Position numbers and translations under genes: made by a program
NCBI GenBank assembly: GCA_040880465.1
Contig: JBBDIK010000013.1
Span: forward strand, 1 to 64,000
Direction of reading: 5' to 3'
DNA from: JBBDIK01 sp040880465
GTDB taxonomy: Bacteria; Actinomycetota; UBA4738; JBBDHU01
DNA length: 64,000 nucleotides
Notes under the pieces: model-generated
Told to the model about the DNA's origin: nothing
The model's database searches: none
The model's input: only the letters and a program-made list of their open reading frames with translations
Shown: piece by piece, positions 24,677-33,187 of the stretch
How the letters are laid out: each line of letters starts with the position of its first letter
Position numbering within the stretch: the stretch's first letter is position 1

Positions 24677-25761
24677 GCCGGGCGCTCGACACGTTCCGGG
24701 GCAACCGGGTGCCGCGCCTGCGCATCATCGAGCACCGTCGGTGGTGGTTCATCCTCTCGGGCATCCTGATCGTCCTGTCCGTCGTCGGGCTGTTCTTCCC
24801 CGGATTGAAGCTCTCGATCGACTTCGAGGGCGGCGCGATCATGCGCTTCCCGAACCAGACGGGCGTGTCGGTCGCGGATGTCTCCGCGACGATGGCGACG
24901 GCCGGACGGCCGGAGGCCGAGGTCCAGATCGTGGCGGGTGACGAGATCTCGATCAGGACGGAGACGCTCGACACGCTGGGAGACAAGCGTGGGCCCATGC
25001 TCGCGGAACTTGCGACCCAGGCCGGCATCACGAGCGACGAGATCAACATCGAAGACGTCGGGCCGACGTGGGGGAGTCAGATCTTCAAACGGATGGTGCT
25101 GGCGCTCGTCATCTTCGTCGTGTTGGTGACCATCTATATCGCGTTCCGGTTCGAGGGGAAGATGGCGCTCGGAGCGCTGGTCGCGCTGTTCCACGACATC
25201 ATCATCACGGCCGGTGTGTACGTGCTCCTCGGCCGAGAAGTCACGCCGGAGACGATCATCGCGATCCTGACGATCCTGGGGTTCTCGCTCTATGACACGG
25301 TCGTGATCTACGACAAGGTGAAGGAGAACACGGAATCGCCGGCGCTCATCGGCCGGTACGGGTACTCGGGCGTCGTGAACCTCTCGCTGAACCAGACGAT
25401 CATGCGGTCGGTCAATACCTCGCTGGTCGTCCTGCTCCCCATCGCCGCGCTGCTCCTGCTCGGCGGCGACACGTTGAAGGATTTCGCGTTCGCGCTGTTC
25501 ATCGGGGTGCTCGTGGGTACGTACTCCTCGATCTTCGTCGCGGCGCCGCTCCTGGCGGCACTCAAGGAGCGGGAGCCGCGCTACCGCCAGCGGGGTGCCG
25601 ATCCCCGGGCGAAGTTGCCCGCGGGCGGGGTGACCAAAGGCGCGGCGGTCCCCGCCAGGGCCGGCAGGTCCCAGGGATCCACCGCCGCGGGAGCGGCCCC
25701 CGTTGTCGCACCACGACCGCGGAAGAAGAAGTCGACGGCCGCCAAGAAGAAGAAGCGGTAG
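24673..25761 (+). CDS. secF: Protein translocase subunit SecF
   Basis: 362 residues; ATG 24673 overlaps the secD stop (ATGA). IDFEGGAIMRF is the SecF counterpart of the SecD signature, with one N-terminal and five C-terminal helices including ITILGFSLYDTVVIYDKVKEN. The tail (about 300-362) is Ala/Lys-rich and ends in a run of lysines, a cytoplasmic basic extension opposite in charge to the acidic YajC tail. The stop directly abuts apt. Confidence 0.95.
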   Translation: MSRALDTFRGNRVPRLRIIEHRRWWFILSGILIVLSVVGLFFPGLKLSIDFEGGAIMRFPNQTGVSVADVSATMATAGRPEAEVQIVAGDEISIRTETLDTLGDKRGPMLAELATQAGITSDEINIEDVGPTWGSQIFKRMVLALVIFVVLVTIYIAFRFEGKMALGALVALFHDIIITAGVYVLLGREVTPETIIAILTILGFSLYDTVVIYDKVKENTESPALIGRYGYSGVVNLSLNQTIMRSVNTSLVVLLPIAALLLLGGDTLKDFAFALFIGVLVGTYSSIFVAAPLLAALKEREPRYRQRGADPRAKLPAGGVTKGAAVPARAGRSQGSTAAGAAPVVAPRPRKKKSTAAKKKKR

Positions 25762-26283
25762 ATGAACGTCGACGCGCTCAAGGCCTTCATCCGGGACGTC
25801 CCCGACTTCCCCAAGGAAGGGGTGACCTTCCGTGACATCACGCCGCTGCTCGCGGACGAGAGTGCGTTCTCCCAGCTGATCGATCTGATCGTCGTGCACT
25901 TCGGCCGCGGGAACGTCGACAAGGTCGTGGGGATCGAAGCCCGCGGATTCATCCTGGCTGCGCCGGTCGCGTATCACTTCGGTGCGGGGTTCGTTCCCGT
26001 GCGCAAGGCGGGGAAGCTGCCGTTGGCCGCCCACGCCGAGGAGTACACGCTGGAATACGGAACCGCGACCCTGGAGATACCGGCAGGCAGCATCGAGGAA
26101 GGGGAGCGGGTCGTGATCGTCGATGACGTCCTGGCGACCGGCGGAACCGCCCGCGCGACGGCAACGCTGGTGGAACGCGCGGGTGGCCGCGTGGTCGGGA
26201 TCGCCTGCCCGCTGGAGCTGACGTTCTTGAACGGACGCGAGCAGATCCCCGGCTACGATTTCTTCTCGCTGATCACCTACTAG
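25762..26283 (+). CDS. apt: Adenine phosphoribosyltransferase
   Basis: 173 residues, normal length. Makes AMP from adenine and PRPP. The PRPP loop VVIVDDVLATGGTA (about 114-127) and the opening PDFPKEGVTFRDITPLL are characteristic. ATG 25762 immediately follows the secF stop. The order secF-apt-relA is conserved in actinobacteria. Confidence 0.96.
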   Translation: MNVDALKAFIRDVPDFPKEGVTFRDITPLLADESAFSQLIDLIVVHFGRGNVDKVVGIEARGFILAAPVAYHFGAGFVPVRKAGKLPLAAHAEEYTLEYGTATLEIPAGSIEEGERVVIVDDVLATGGTARATATLVERAGGRVVGIACPLELTFLNGREQIPGYDFFSLITY

Positions 26284-26369
26284 CGCGCTCCCAGGTCCGC
26301 GAGCGGCCTGTCCTTGTCCTGCCCTCCTCGCTCCTGCCCCCCGCTACACTCCTTGCAGGGAGGCCCGCC

Positions 26370-28604
26370 ATGGTTGACGAGCAGGTCAAGACCGAGCGAC
26401 GCGGCGGACTCCTTTCGCGCCTGCGGCCCGGCGAGGGGCCGCCGCAGGAGGGCCTCGACGCCCTCCTCGTCCAGATCAAGTCCTACAACGCCAAGGCGGA
26501 CATCAAGCAGGTGCAGCGGGCGTACGCGTTCGCGGAGCAGTGGCATGAGGGGCAGACGCGGGCCTCCGGCGAGGACTTCGTCGAACACCCGCTGGCGGTG
26601 GCGAGGATCCTGGCGGATCTTGGACTCGATACCACGACGATCGTTGCGGCCCTCCTCCACGACGTCGTGGAGGACACCGACCTGACCCTGGAACAACTCG
26701 AGCACGAGTTCGGGGCCGAGGTGACACAGATCGTGGACGGTCTGACCAAGCTCGAGAGGATCGAGTTCCATTCGCGCGAGGAGGCCCAGGCCGAGAACGT
26801 CCGGAAGATGATCGTCGCCATGGCGCGCGACATCCGGGTCCTGCTGATCAAGCTTGCGGACCGGCTCCACAACATGCGGACCCTTTCGAGCATGCCGCGC
26901 GAGCACCAGCAGACGAAGGCGACCGAAACGCTCGAGATCTACGCGCCGCTCGCTCACCGGCTCGGTGTCGACCGCGTCAAGTGGGAGCTGGAGGACCTGG
27001 CGTTCAAGACCCTGCACCCGGGGCCGTACCGCGAGATCGCCAGCCTGGTCGAGAAGCGGCGTGAGGAACGGCAGGAATATCTCGACGAGGTCAGCGAGCG
27101 CGCCAGGAAGAAGCTTCGGGAGGTTGGCATCAAGGCGGAGATCGAAGGGCGCCCGAAGCATCTCTACTCGATCTACGAGAAGATGGTGCTCCGCGGGAAG
27201 GAGTTCGACGAGATCTACGATCTCGCCGCGCTGCGCGTGGTCGTGGGTTCGATGCGCGACTGCTACGCGGCACTCGGCGCCGTCCACTCCATCTGGAAGC
27301 CGATCCCAGGCCGCTTCAAGGACTACATCGCGATGCCCAAGGAGAACATGTACCAGTCGCTGCACACGACCGTCGTCGGTCCGGAGGGCAGGCCTCTAGA
27401 GATCCAGATCCGATCGCGTGATATGCACCGGACCTCGGAGTTCGGGATCGCCGCGCACTGGCGCTACAAGGAGGGAGGCAAGCGCTCGAAGGACGACGTC
27501 GACCTCGCCTGGCTCGCGCAGATGCTCGATTGGCTCAAGGACATGCAGGACCCCCGCGAGTTCATGGAGGGCCTGAAGATCGATCTGTACGGCGGCCAGG
27601 TGTTCGTGTTCACGCCGAAGGGCGATGTGGTGAACCTACCTGTCGGTGCGACCCCCGTGGACTTCGCCTACGCGATCCACACGGAGGTCGGGCACCGGTG
27701 CATCGGCGCCAAGATCGGCGGGAAACTCGTGCCGCTGGACTGTGAGCTGCAGACGGGCGACACGGTCGATGTCCTGACCTCGAAGGCCCAAGATGCCGCG
27801 CCGTCGCAGGACTGGCTCCGGTTCGTGGTCACGCCCCGGGCCCGGAACAAGATCCGTCAGTGGTTCTCGCGCGAGCGGCGCGAGGATGCGATGGAGACCG
27901 GCCGTGACCTGCTGCACCGCGCGATGCGAAAGCAGAACCTGCCGCTGAAGCGGTTCGCGACCGACGACGCCCTGGCGCAGGTCGCCGCCGAGCTGAAGTA
28001 TCCGACGATGGAGGCGTTCTACGTCGCGGTGGGGGAGGGTCACGTCTCTCCACAGTCGGTCCTCGCGCGGTTGGCGCGTTCGGTCGAACCCGCGGGTGAG
28101 GATCAGGAGCCCGACGTGCCGCTGGCCCGACCCGTGCGGTTGGACGGCGACCAGACCAAGGCGATCGTGGTTCAGGGCTCGACCGACGTGTGGGTGCGGC
28201 TCGCCCGGTGCTGCACGCCGGTCCCCGGGGACGAGATCATGGGGTTCGTCACGCGTGGACAGGGCGTCTCGGTGCACCGGATCGACTGTCCGAACGCCCG
28301 AGCCCTCTCCCGGCAATCCGAGCGGTTGATCGCAGTCTCGTGGGCCCCCGGCAAACCCACCAGCTTCGTGGTGTCGATCCAGATCGAGGCGCTCGACCGG
28401 CAACGTCTCCTGGGGGACGTCGCCACCGTCCTTTCCGACAACCACGTCAACATCCTGTCGGCGACGACGCAGGTCTCCAAGGATCGCATCTCGACCTTGC
28501 GGTTCACGTTCGAGCTGGCGGATATCGCCCACCTGTCGGGACTCCTCGGCGCCGTGAAGCGGGTCGACGGCGTCTACGACGCCTACCGGGTGGTGCCGGG
28601 CTAG
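26370..28604 (+). CDS. relA: Bifunctional (p)ppGpp synthetase/hydrolase RelA/SpoT
   Basis: 744 residues. A full-length RSH enzyme that makes and degrades the stringent alarmones. The N-terminal hydrolase has His73 (VEHPLAVA) and the HD pair His97-Asp98 (LLHDVVEDT), so hydrolase activity is likely. The synthetase domain has RFKDYIA (about 314-320) and YQSLHTTV. TGS (about 395-460), the Cys-containing linker (ARCCTPVPGD) and a C-terminal ACT domain (about 665-744) follow. GGGAGG (26358-26363) lies 6 nt before ATG; a -10-like TACACT (26345-26350) is upstream, without a clear -35. dtd starts directly after the stop. Confidence 0.96.
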   Translation: MVDEQVKTERRGGLLSRLRPGEGPPQEGLDALLVQIKSYNAKADIKQVQRAYAFAEQWHEGQTRASGEDFVEHPLAVARILADLGLDTTTIVAALLHDVVEDTDLTLEQLEHEFGAEVTQIVDGLTKLERIEFHSREEAQAENVRKMIVAMARDIRVLLIKLADRLHNMRTLSSMPREHQQTKATETLEIYAPLAHRLGVDRVKWELEDLAFKTLHPGPYREIASLVEKRREERQEYLDEVSERARKKLREVGIKAEIEGRPKHLYSIYEKMVLRGKEFDEIYDLAALRVVVGSMRDCYAALGAVHSIWKPIPGRFKDYIAMPKENMYQSLHTTVVGPEGRPLEIQIRSRDMHRTSEFGIAAHWRYKEGGKRSKDDVDLAWLAQMLDWLKDMQDPREFMEGLKIDLYGGQVFVFTPKGDVVNLPVGATPVDFAYAIHTEVGHRCIGAKIGGKLVPLDCELQTGDTVDVLTSKAQDAAPSQDWLRFVVTPRARNKIRQWFSRERREDAMETGRDLLHRAMRKQNLPLKRFATDDALAQVAAELKYPTMEAFYVAVGEGHVSPQSVLARLARSVEPAGEDQEPDVPLARPVRLDGDQTKAIVVQGSTDVWVRLARCCTPVPGDEIMGFVTRGQGVSVHRIDCPNARALSRQSERLIAVSWAPGKPTSFVVSIQIEALDRQRLLGDVATVLSDNHVNILSATTQVSKDRISTLRFTFELADIAHLSGLLGAVKRVDGVYDAYRVVPG

Positions 28605-29060
28605 GTGCGGGTCGTCCTGCAACGCGTCACGCGCGCGTCGGTGGACGTGCGGGGCGAACGCGTCGCCGAGATCGGGCCCGGCTACCTGCTGCTCGTCGCC
28701 TCCGGCAAACAGGACGGCGACGGGGAGACGGAGCGCCTCGCGGACAAGATCTTCAACCTCCGGATCTTCGAGGACGCGGACGGCAAGATGAACCGGTCGA
28801 TCGCCGAGGCAGGAGGGGAGATCCTGGTCGTTCCCCAATTCACCCTCTACGGCGACCTGCGCAAGGGCCGCCGGCCGTCGTGGGCCGACGCCGCTCCGCC
28901 GGAGGAGGCAGCCGGACGGGTGGAAGCGCTCGCCCGCGCCCTCGAAGGCCTGGGCGCCCGAGTGGCCCGGGGGGCCTTCCGCGAGCACATGCAGGTCGAC
29001 CTGGTGAACGACGGGCCGGTCACCCTGATCCTTGAGGGACCGGCCCTTCTGCCCCACTAA
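28605..29060 (+). CDS. dtd: D-aminoacyl-tRNA deacylase, with PQFTL variant motif
   Basis: 151 residues from GTG 28605, abutting the relA stop. Removes D-amino acids from mischarged tRNAs. The opening MRVVLQRVTRASV and the cross-subunit Gly-Pro motif NDGPVT (Gly137-Pro138) are standard. The other signature reads PQFTL (77-81) where DTD normally has SQFTL. The relA-dtd order is common in Gram-positives. Confidence 0.94.
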   Translation: MRVVLQRVTRASVDVRGERVAEIGPGYLLLVASGKQDGDGETERLADKIFNLRIFEDADGKMNRSIAEAGGEILVVPQFTLYGDLRKGRRPSWADAAPPEEAAGRVEALARALEGLGARVARGAFREHMQVDLVNDGPVTLILEGPALLPH

Positions 29061-29071
29061 GATGGGCGACG

Positions 29072-29689
29072 ATGTTCCTGGACGCGCTCTCCGATAACCC
29101 CTACGGGACGAACTGCTGGATCGTGTCCGCCGACGGCACCGACGACGCCGTCGTGGTCGATCCCGGGTTCTTCGCCGACCGCATCTGGGTTTCCCTCCGC
29201 GAGGCCGGCAAGACCCCGGTGGCGGCCCTGGCGACGCACGGCCATTTCGACCACATCGGAGCCGCGGCGGAGTTCTGCGGCGACGACCTGCCCCTGTACA
29301 TCCACGAGGCGGACGCGCAGGCGCTGACGGACCCGGCCGCGTGGGGAGCGGGGTTCGAGACCCCGCCGGTCCCGGTCAAGGATGTGCGCACGATCGTGGA
29401 CGGTGACGCGTTGCGGTTCGCGGGGTTCTCGTTCGAGGTCGCTCACACGCCCGGGCACACCCCCGGCAGCGTGTGCTACCGGGCCGACGGGTTCGTGTTC
29501 GCGGGCGACCTGGTGTTCGCCGGGTCGATCGGACGCTCGGACCTGCCGAACTCGGACCCGGCGGCGATGCAGGCGAGCCTGCTGCGGTTCCTCACGTGGC
29601 CGGACGAGCAGGATGTCTACCCAGGTCACGGACCCGACACCACCATCGCGCGCGAGCGCGCGACGAACCCGTTCCTGGCGGGAGCCTAG
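29072..29689 (+). CDS. Metallo-beta-lactamase fold hydrolase, glyoxalase II-like
   Basis: 205 residues. The dinuclear metal motif THGHFDH gives His56, His58, Asp60 and His61; later ligands are His in HTPGHTPGS, Asp in FAGDLVF and His in YPGHGP. This layout matches short glyoxalase II-like hydrolases that act on thioesters. Rv2581c occupies the same place between relA and hisS in M. tuberculosis. The substrate is not determined. It ends directly before the hisS ATG. Confidence 0.88.
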   Translation: MFLDALSDNPYGTNCWIVSADGTDDAVVVDPGFFADRIWVSLREAGKTPVAALATHGHFDHIGAAAEFCGDDLPLYIHEADAQALTDPAAWGAGFETPPVPVKDVRTIVDGDALRFAGFSFEVAHTPGHTPGSVCYRADGFVFAGDLVFAGSIGRSDLPNSDPAAMQASLLRFLTWPDEQDVYPGHGPDTTIARERATNPFLAGA

Positions 29690-30949
29690 ATGGAACTCTC
29701 ACCGCCCCGGGGGACGGCGGATCTGTTCCCGCCGCGTTCGGAGCAGATGCTGGCCCTCGAACGCTCGGCCCACGAGCTGGCCCGCGTCCACGGCTACCGG
29801 TACGTGCAGACGCCGGCGTTCGAGCACACCGAGCTGTTCGCGCGGACCTCCGGGGAGTCTTCCGACATCGTAACCAAGGAGATGTACACGTTCGAGGACA
29901 AGGGAGGGCGATCGCTTACGTTGCGTCCGGAGGGGACGGCGCCGGTGATGCGCGCCTACCTGGAGCATCAGCAGGACCTGCCGTTGCCGTTCAAGGCCTA
30001 TTACGTCGGATCGTTCTGGCGCCACGGCCGGCCCCAAGCCGGACGGCTGCGGGAATTCCGGCAGCTCGGGATCGAGGTCATCGGCACCGACGCCCCGGGC
30101 GCCGATGTCGAGACGATCCTCGTGGCAGACCGCTTCCTGCGCGGGCACGGCCTGGCAACGACCACGTTGAAGGTGAACTCGATCGGCGATCCCTCCTGCC
30201 GTTCCGCCTACCGGGACGTGCTGGTGGCGTATCTGCGCGACCATGAGGACGCGCTCTGCAAGGACTGCCGGGCTCGGATCGACACGAACCCGCTGCGGAC
30301 CTTCGACTGCAAGGAGGAAGGGTGTCGCTCGGTCATGGCCGATGCTCCCGTGATCGCCGACCATCTGTGCGATGCGTGTGCGGAGCACTTCACCGCCGTG
30401 CAGGAGGGTCTGGCCATCGAGGAGGTCCCGTTCGAGATCGATCGGCGCCTGGTCCGAGGCTTGGACTACTACACGCGGACCGCGTTCGAATTCGTCTCGG
30501 AGGCGCTCCCTGCGGCACAGGCGACCCTGTGCGGTGGGGGGCGCTACGACGGGCTGGCGGAGGAACTCGGCGGCCGGCCGACGCCCGGGATCGGGTTCGG
30601 GCTCGGCTTGGAACGCGTGCTGCTCGCCTTGGAGAACGAACAGCTCGGGATCGCGACGACCGGGTCCCCGGCGTGCTTCGTCGTCGGCATCGGGGACGAA
30701 GCGCCGGTGTTGGTCCGGAACCTCGTGCGCACCCTGCGCCGGATGGGGGTCGCGTCCGAAGCCGCCTTCGAGGAGCGACCGCTCAAGGCACAGCTCAAGA
30801 TGGCCGACCGGGCGGGCGCCCGTTTCGCGGCGATCATCGGCGACCGGGAAGCCGAGGAACGCGTGGTCACCATCAAAGACCTGCGGGACGGCTCGCAGTC
30901 CGAGGTTCCGCTGGGGGAGGTGGGGCCGTGGATCTCGTCACGAGCATGA
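29690..30949 (+). CDS. hisS: Histidyl-tRNA synthetase
   Basis: 419 residues. Class II synthetase: PRGTADLFP opening, LRPEGTAPVMRAY motif 1 region, RGLDYYTRTAFE (histidine A motif) and GGGRYDGL, with the C-terminal anticodon domain from about 325. Motif 2 reads FWRHGRPQAGR; the Glu that normally follows Arg111 (FRxE) is Gly113. A Cys-rich insertion (about 185-235, with CKDC and CDAC pairs) may bind zinc. The last codons overlap the possible aspS start (ATGA at 30946). Confidence 0.95.
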   Translation: MELSPPRGTADLFPPRSEQMLALERSAHELARVHGYRYVQTPAFEHTELFARTSGESSDIVTKEMYTFEDKGGRSLTLRPEGTAPVMRAYLEHQQDLPLPFKAYYVGSFWRHGRPQAGRLREFRQLGIEVIGTDAPGADVETILVADRFLRGHGLATTTLKVNSIGDPSCRSAYRDVLVAYLRDHEDALCKDCRARIDTNPLRTFDCKEEGCRSVMADAPVIADHLCDACAEHFTAVQEGLAIEEVPFEIDRRLVRGLDYYTRTAFEFVSEALPAAQATLCGGGRYDGLAEELGGRPTPGIGFGLGLERVLLALENEQLGIATTGSPACFVVGIGDEAPVLVRNLVRTLRRMGVASEAAFEERPLKAQLKMADRAGARFAAIIGDREAEERVVTIKDLRDGSQSEVPLGEVGPWISSRA

Positions 30950-32718
30950 GGACCCATGCCTGCGGCCAGCTCCGGGCGAGCGATACGGGTTCCGAGGTGG
31001 TGTTGTGCGGTTGGGTGGCGCGTGACCGGGACCACGGGGGCGTGATCTTCGTGGACCTGCGGGACCGAACCGGTGTGACGCAGCTGGTGTTCCACCCGCA
31101 GGAACAGCCGGAGGCCCACGCTGCCGCAGCGAAGCTCAAGGGGGAGTCGGTCGTCCGGGTGACCGGAACGGTCCGTGAGCGGCCCGACGGCACCAGGAAC
31201 GATGGCTTGCCGACCGGGGACGTCGAGGTCGCCGTGGACACCGTCGAGTTGCTGGCGGCGGCAGAGACGCCGCCGTTCCCGATCGAGGATCGTGTGGAGG
31301 CGAGCGAGGAACTCCGCCTGAAGTACCGCTACCTTGATCTGCGCCGGCCGGAGATGACGCGGGTCCTCGACCTGCGCGCGCGGATCAACCGCGTCTTGCG
31401 CGAGCACATGGACGCATGCGGGTTCGTCGAGATCGAGACCCCGGCGCTGACGCGGCACACGCCGGGAGGCGCACGACCCCTCCTCGTGCCCTCGCGCTCC
31501 TACCCGGGGACCTTCTACGCGCTGGCGGAGTCCCCGCAGCAACTCAAGCAACTCCTGATGGTCGCCGGCCAGGATCGCTACTACCAGATCGTTCGCTGCT
31601 TCCGGGATGAGAAGCCGCGCGCCGACCGGAGCATCGAGTTCACGCAACTCGACGCGGAGATGTCGTTCGTCAACGAGGAGGACATCTTCCACGTGATCGA
31701 ACCGATGATGGCAGCCGTGCTCCGGGAGACACAGGGGATCGAGGTTCCGACCCCGTTCCGACGGATGAGCTACGACGAGATGATGGCGTCCTACGGTTCG
31801 GACAAAGCAGATCTGCGATACGGGATGGAGATGACCGACGTGGGCCATGTCTTCTCCGGGACCGGGTTCAACGCGTTCGCGAAGGTCCTGGAGGCGGGCG
31901 GGCTGATCAAGGGGTTCTCCGCGCCCGGCGGTGGGGACCTCTCCCGCAAGGAACTCGATGAGCTGATCCAGGTCACGAAGTCGAGGGGAGCGACCGGGCT
32001 CGTGTGGATGGTCGTCGAGGCGGACGGTGTCCGCTCGCCGGTGGAGAAGTTCCTCTCGGAGCAAGAGGTGAGCGGTCTCGTCGCGGCCTTCGGCGCCGCG
32101 CCGGGTGATCTGATCTTGATCGTGGCCGACGCGCCGACTCGGGCCAACGTCGCCCTCGACGGACTGCGGCGGGACATGGCCGTCCGTCTGGAGCTGGTCC
32201 CGGAGAACGCGTGGGCGTTCTGCTGGATGACCGAACCCCCGTTGTTCGAGTGGGGCGAGGAGGACGGGCGCTGGGTCTCGATGCACCACCCGTTCACGGC
32301 CCCGGCGAGTGATGACCTGGCGCCGGAGTCGGCGAAGGCGCGAGCCTATGACCTGGTCCTGAACGGCTTCGAGCTCGGTGGGGGGAGCATCCGCATCCAC
32401 GACACGGCGCTGCAGCATCGCGTGTTCGAGGCGCTGGGGCTGACCGACGACGAGATCCGGGAGAAGTTCAGTCACTTGCTGGAGGCCTTCCGCTATGGCG
32501 TGCCGCCCCACGGCGGCCTCGCCTTCGGGATCGATCGCCTCGTGATGTTGATGGCCGGCAAGGACGCGATCCGGGACGTGACGGCCTTCCCGAAGGCCCA
32601 GTCCGGGCAGGACCCGCTGACGGGAGCGCCCGACCGGGCCACGCCCGAGCAACTCGCCGAACTCGGGATCGAGGTCGTGGCCGAGCCCGGCTCGGAGACG
32701 GGGTCCGGCGAAGACTGA
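30946..32718 (+). CDS. aspS: Aspartyl-tRNA synthetase
   Basis: 590 residues from ATG 30946, overlapping the hisS stop and giving the family N-terminus MRTHACGQLR. GTG 30928 is a serious alternative: it lies 7 nt after GGGAGG (30915-30920) and would add six residues. Domains: OB-fold anticodon binding (GWVARDRDHGGVIFVDLRD), class II core (YQIVRCFRDEKPRADRS-type motif 2 region), the bacterial GAD insertion (about 290-410) and motif 3 GLAFGIDRL. It may charge tRNA-Asn as well if the organism relies on GatCAB; the window cannot tell. hisS-aspS adjacency is common. Confidence 0.96.
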   Translation: MRTHACGQLRASDTGSEVVLCGWVARDRDHGGVIFVDLRDRTGVTQLVFHPQEQPEAHAAAAKLKGESVVRVTGTVRERPDGTRNDGLPTGDVEVAVDTVELLAAAETPPFPIEDRVEASEELRLKYRYLDLRRPEMTRVLDLRARINRVLREHMDACGFVEIETPALTRHTPGGARPLLVPSRSYPGTFYALAESPQQLKQLLMVAGQDRYYQIVRCFRDEKPRADRSIEFTQLDAEMSFVNEEDIFHVIEPMMAAVLRETQGIEVPTPFRRMSYDEMMASYGSDKADLRYGMEMTDVGHVFSGTGFNAFAKVLEAGGLIKGFSAPGGGDLSRKELDELIQVTKSRGATGLVWMVVEADGVRSPVEKFLSEQEVSGLVAAFGAAPGDLILIVADAPTRANVALDGLRRDMAVRLELVPENAWAFCWMTEPPLFEWGEEDGRWVSMHHPFTAPASDDLAPESAKARAYDLVLNGFELGGGSIRIHDTALQHRVFEALGLTDDEIREKFSHLLEAFRYGVPPHGGLAFGIDRLVMLMAGKDAIRDVTAFPKAQSGQDPLTGAPDRATPEQLAELGIEVVAEPGSETGSGED

Positions 32719-33116
32719 TGGCGGGACTGACCGAGGACGACGTCGCGCTCCTGCGCGCGCGGAACCACGTTCACTTCGTCACCCTCCATCCCGACGGGAG
32801 TCCCCATGTGACGCCGATGTGGGTGGACGCGGATGAGGCGGGGCATGTGCTCGTGAACACCTCCGTCGGCCGGGTCAAGGACCGCAACGTTCGCCGCGAC
32901 CCGCGCGTCGCCTTGTCGGTGATGGATGCGAACGACCCGTACCGCTGGGTTTCGGTGACCGGCGAGGTGGTCGAGATGATCGAGGGACCGGCCGCGGACG
33001 CGCATATCGACGCGCTCTGCCACCGCTACCACGACGAGCCATGGGAGCCGGTTCCCGGCCAGCGGCGGGTTATCTATCGCGTCCGGCCGGACCGAGTCGC
33101 GCGAGGCTTGGGCTGA
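32718..33116 (+). CDS. PPOX-class probable F420-dependent oxidoreductase
   Basis: 132 residues; the ATG shares the A of the aspS stop (TGATG). A split beta-barrel flavin/deazaflavin-binding protein of the pyridoxamine 5'-phosphate oxidase superfamily: HVHFVTLHPDGSPHVTPMWV, VKDRNVRRDPRVALSV and WVSVTGEVVEM are typical of the Rv1155-like actinobacterial group that binds F420. Substrate unknown; FMN use cannot be excluded. Confidence 0.82.
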   Translation: MAGLTEDDVALLRARNHVHFVTLHPDGSPHVTPMWVDADEAGHVLVNTSVGRVKDRNVRRDPRVALSVMDANDPYRWVSVTGEVVEMIEGPAADAHIDALCHRYHDEPWEPVPGQRRVIYRVRPDRVARGLG

Positions 33117-33147
33117 TGCCCACGCTGATGCCCATGCTGATGCCCAC
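33112..33147 (+). repeat. Three tandem 12-nt repeats at the end of the PPOX gene
   Basis: GCTGATGCCCAC occurs three times in a row (the middle copy ends in T). The first copy contains the PPOX stop codon. A -10-like TAGGCT (33173-33178) for rarA follows. Probably slippage-generated; no function is evident. Confidence 0.6.
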
Positions 33148-33187
33148 GCGGAGGCCCGCGCGACGGCCCGGGTAGGCTCTGACGACC

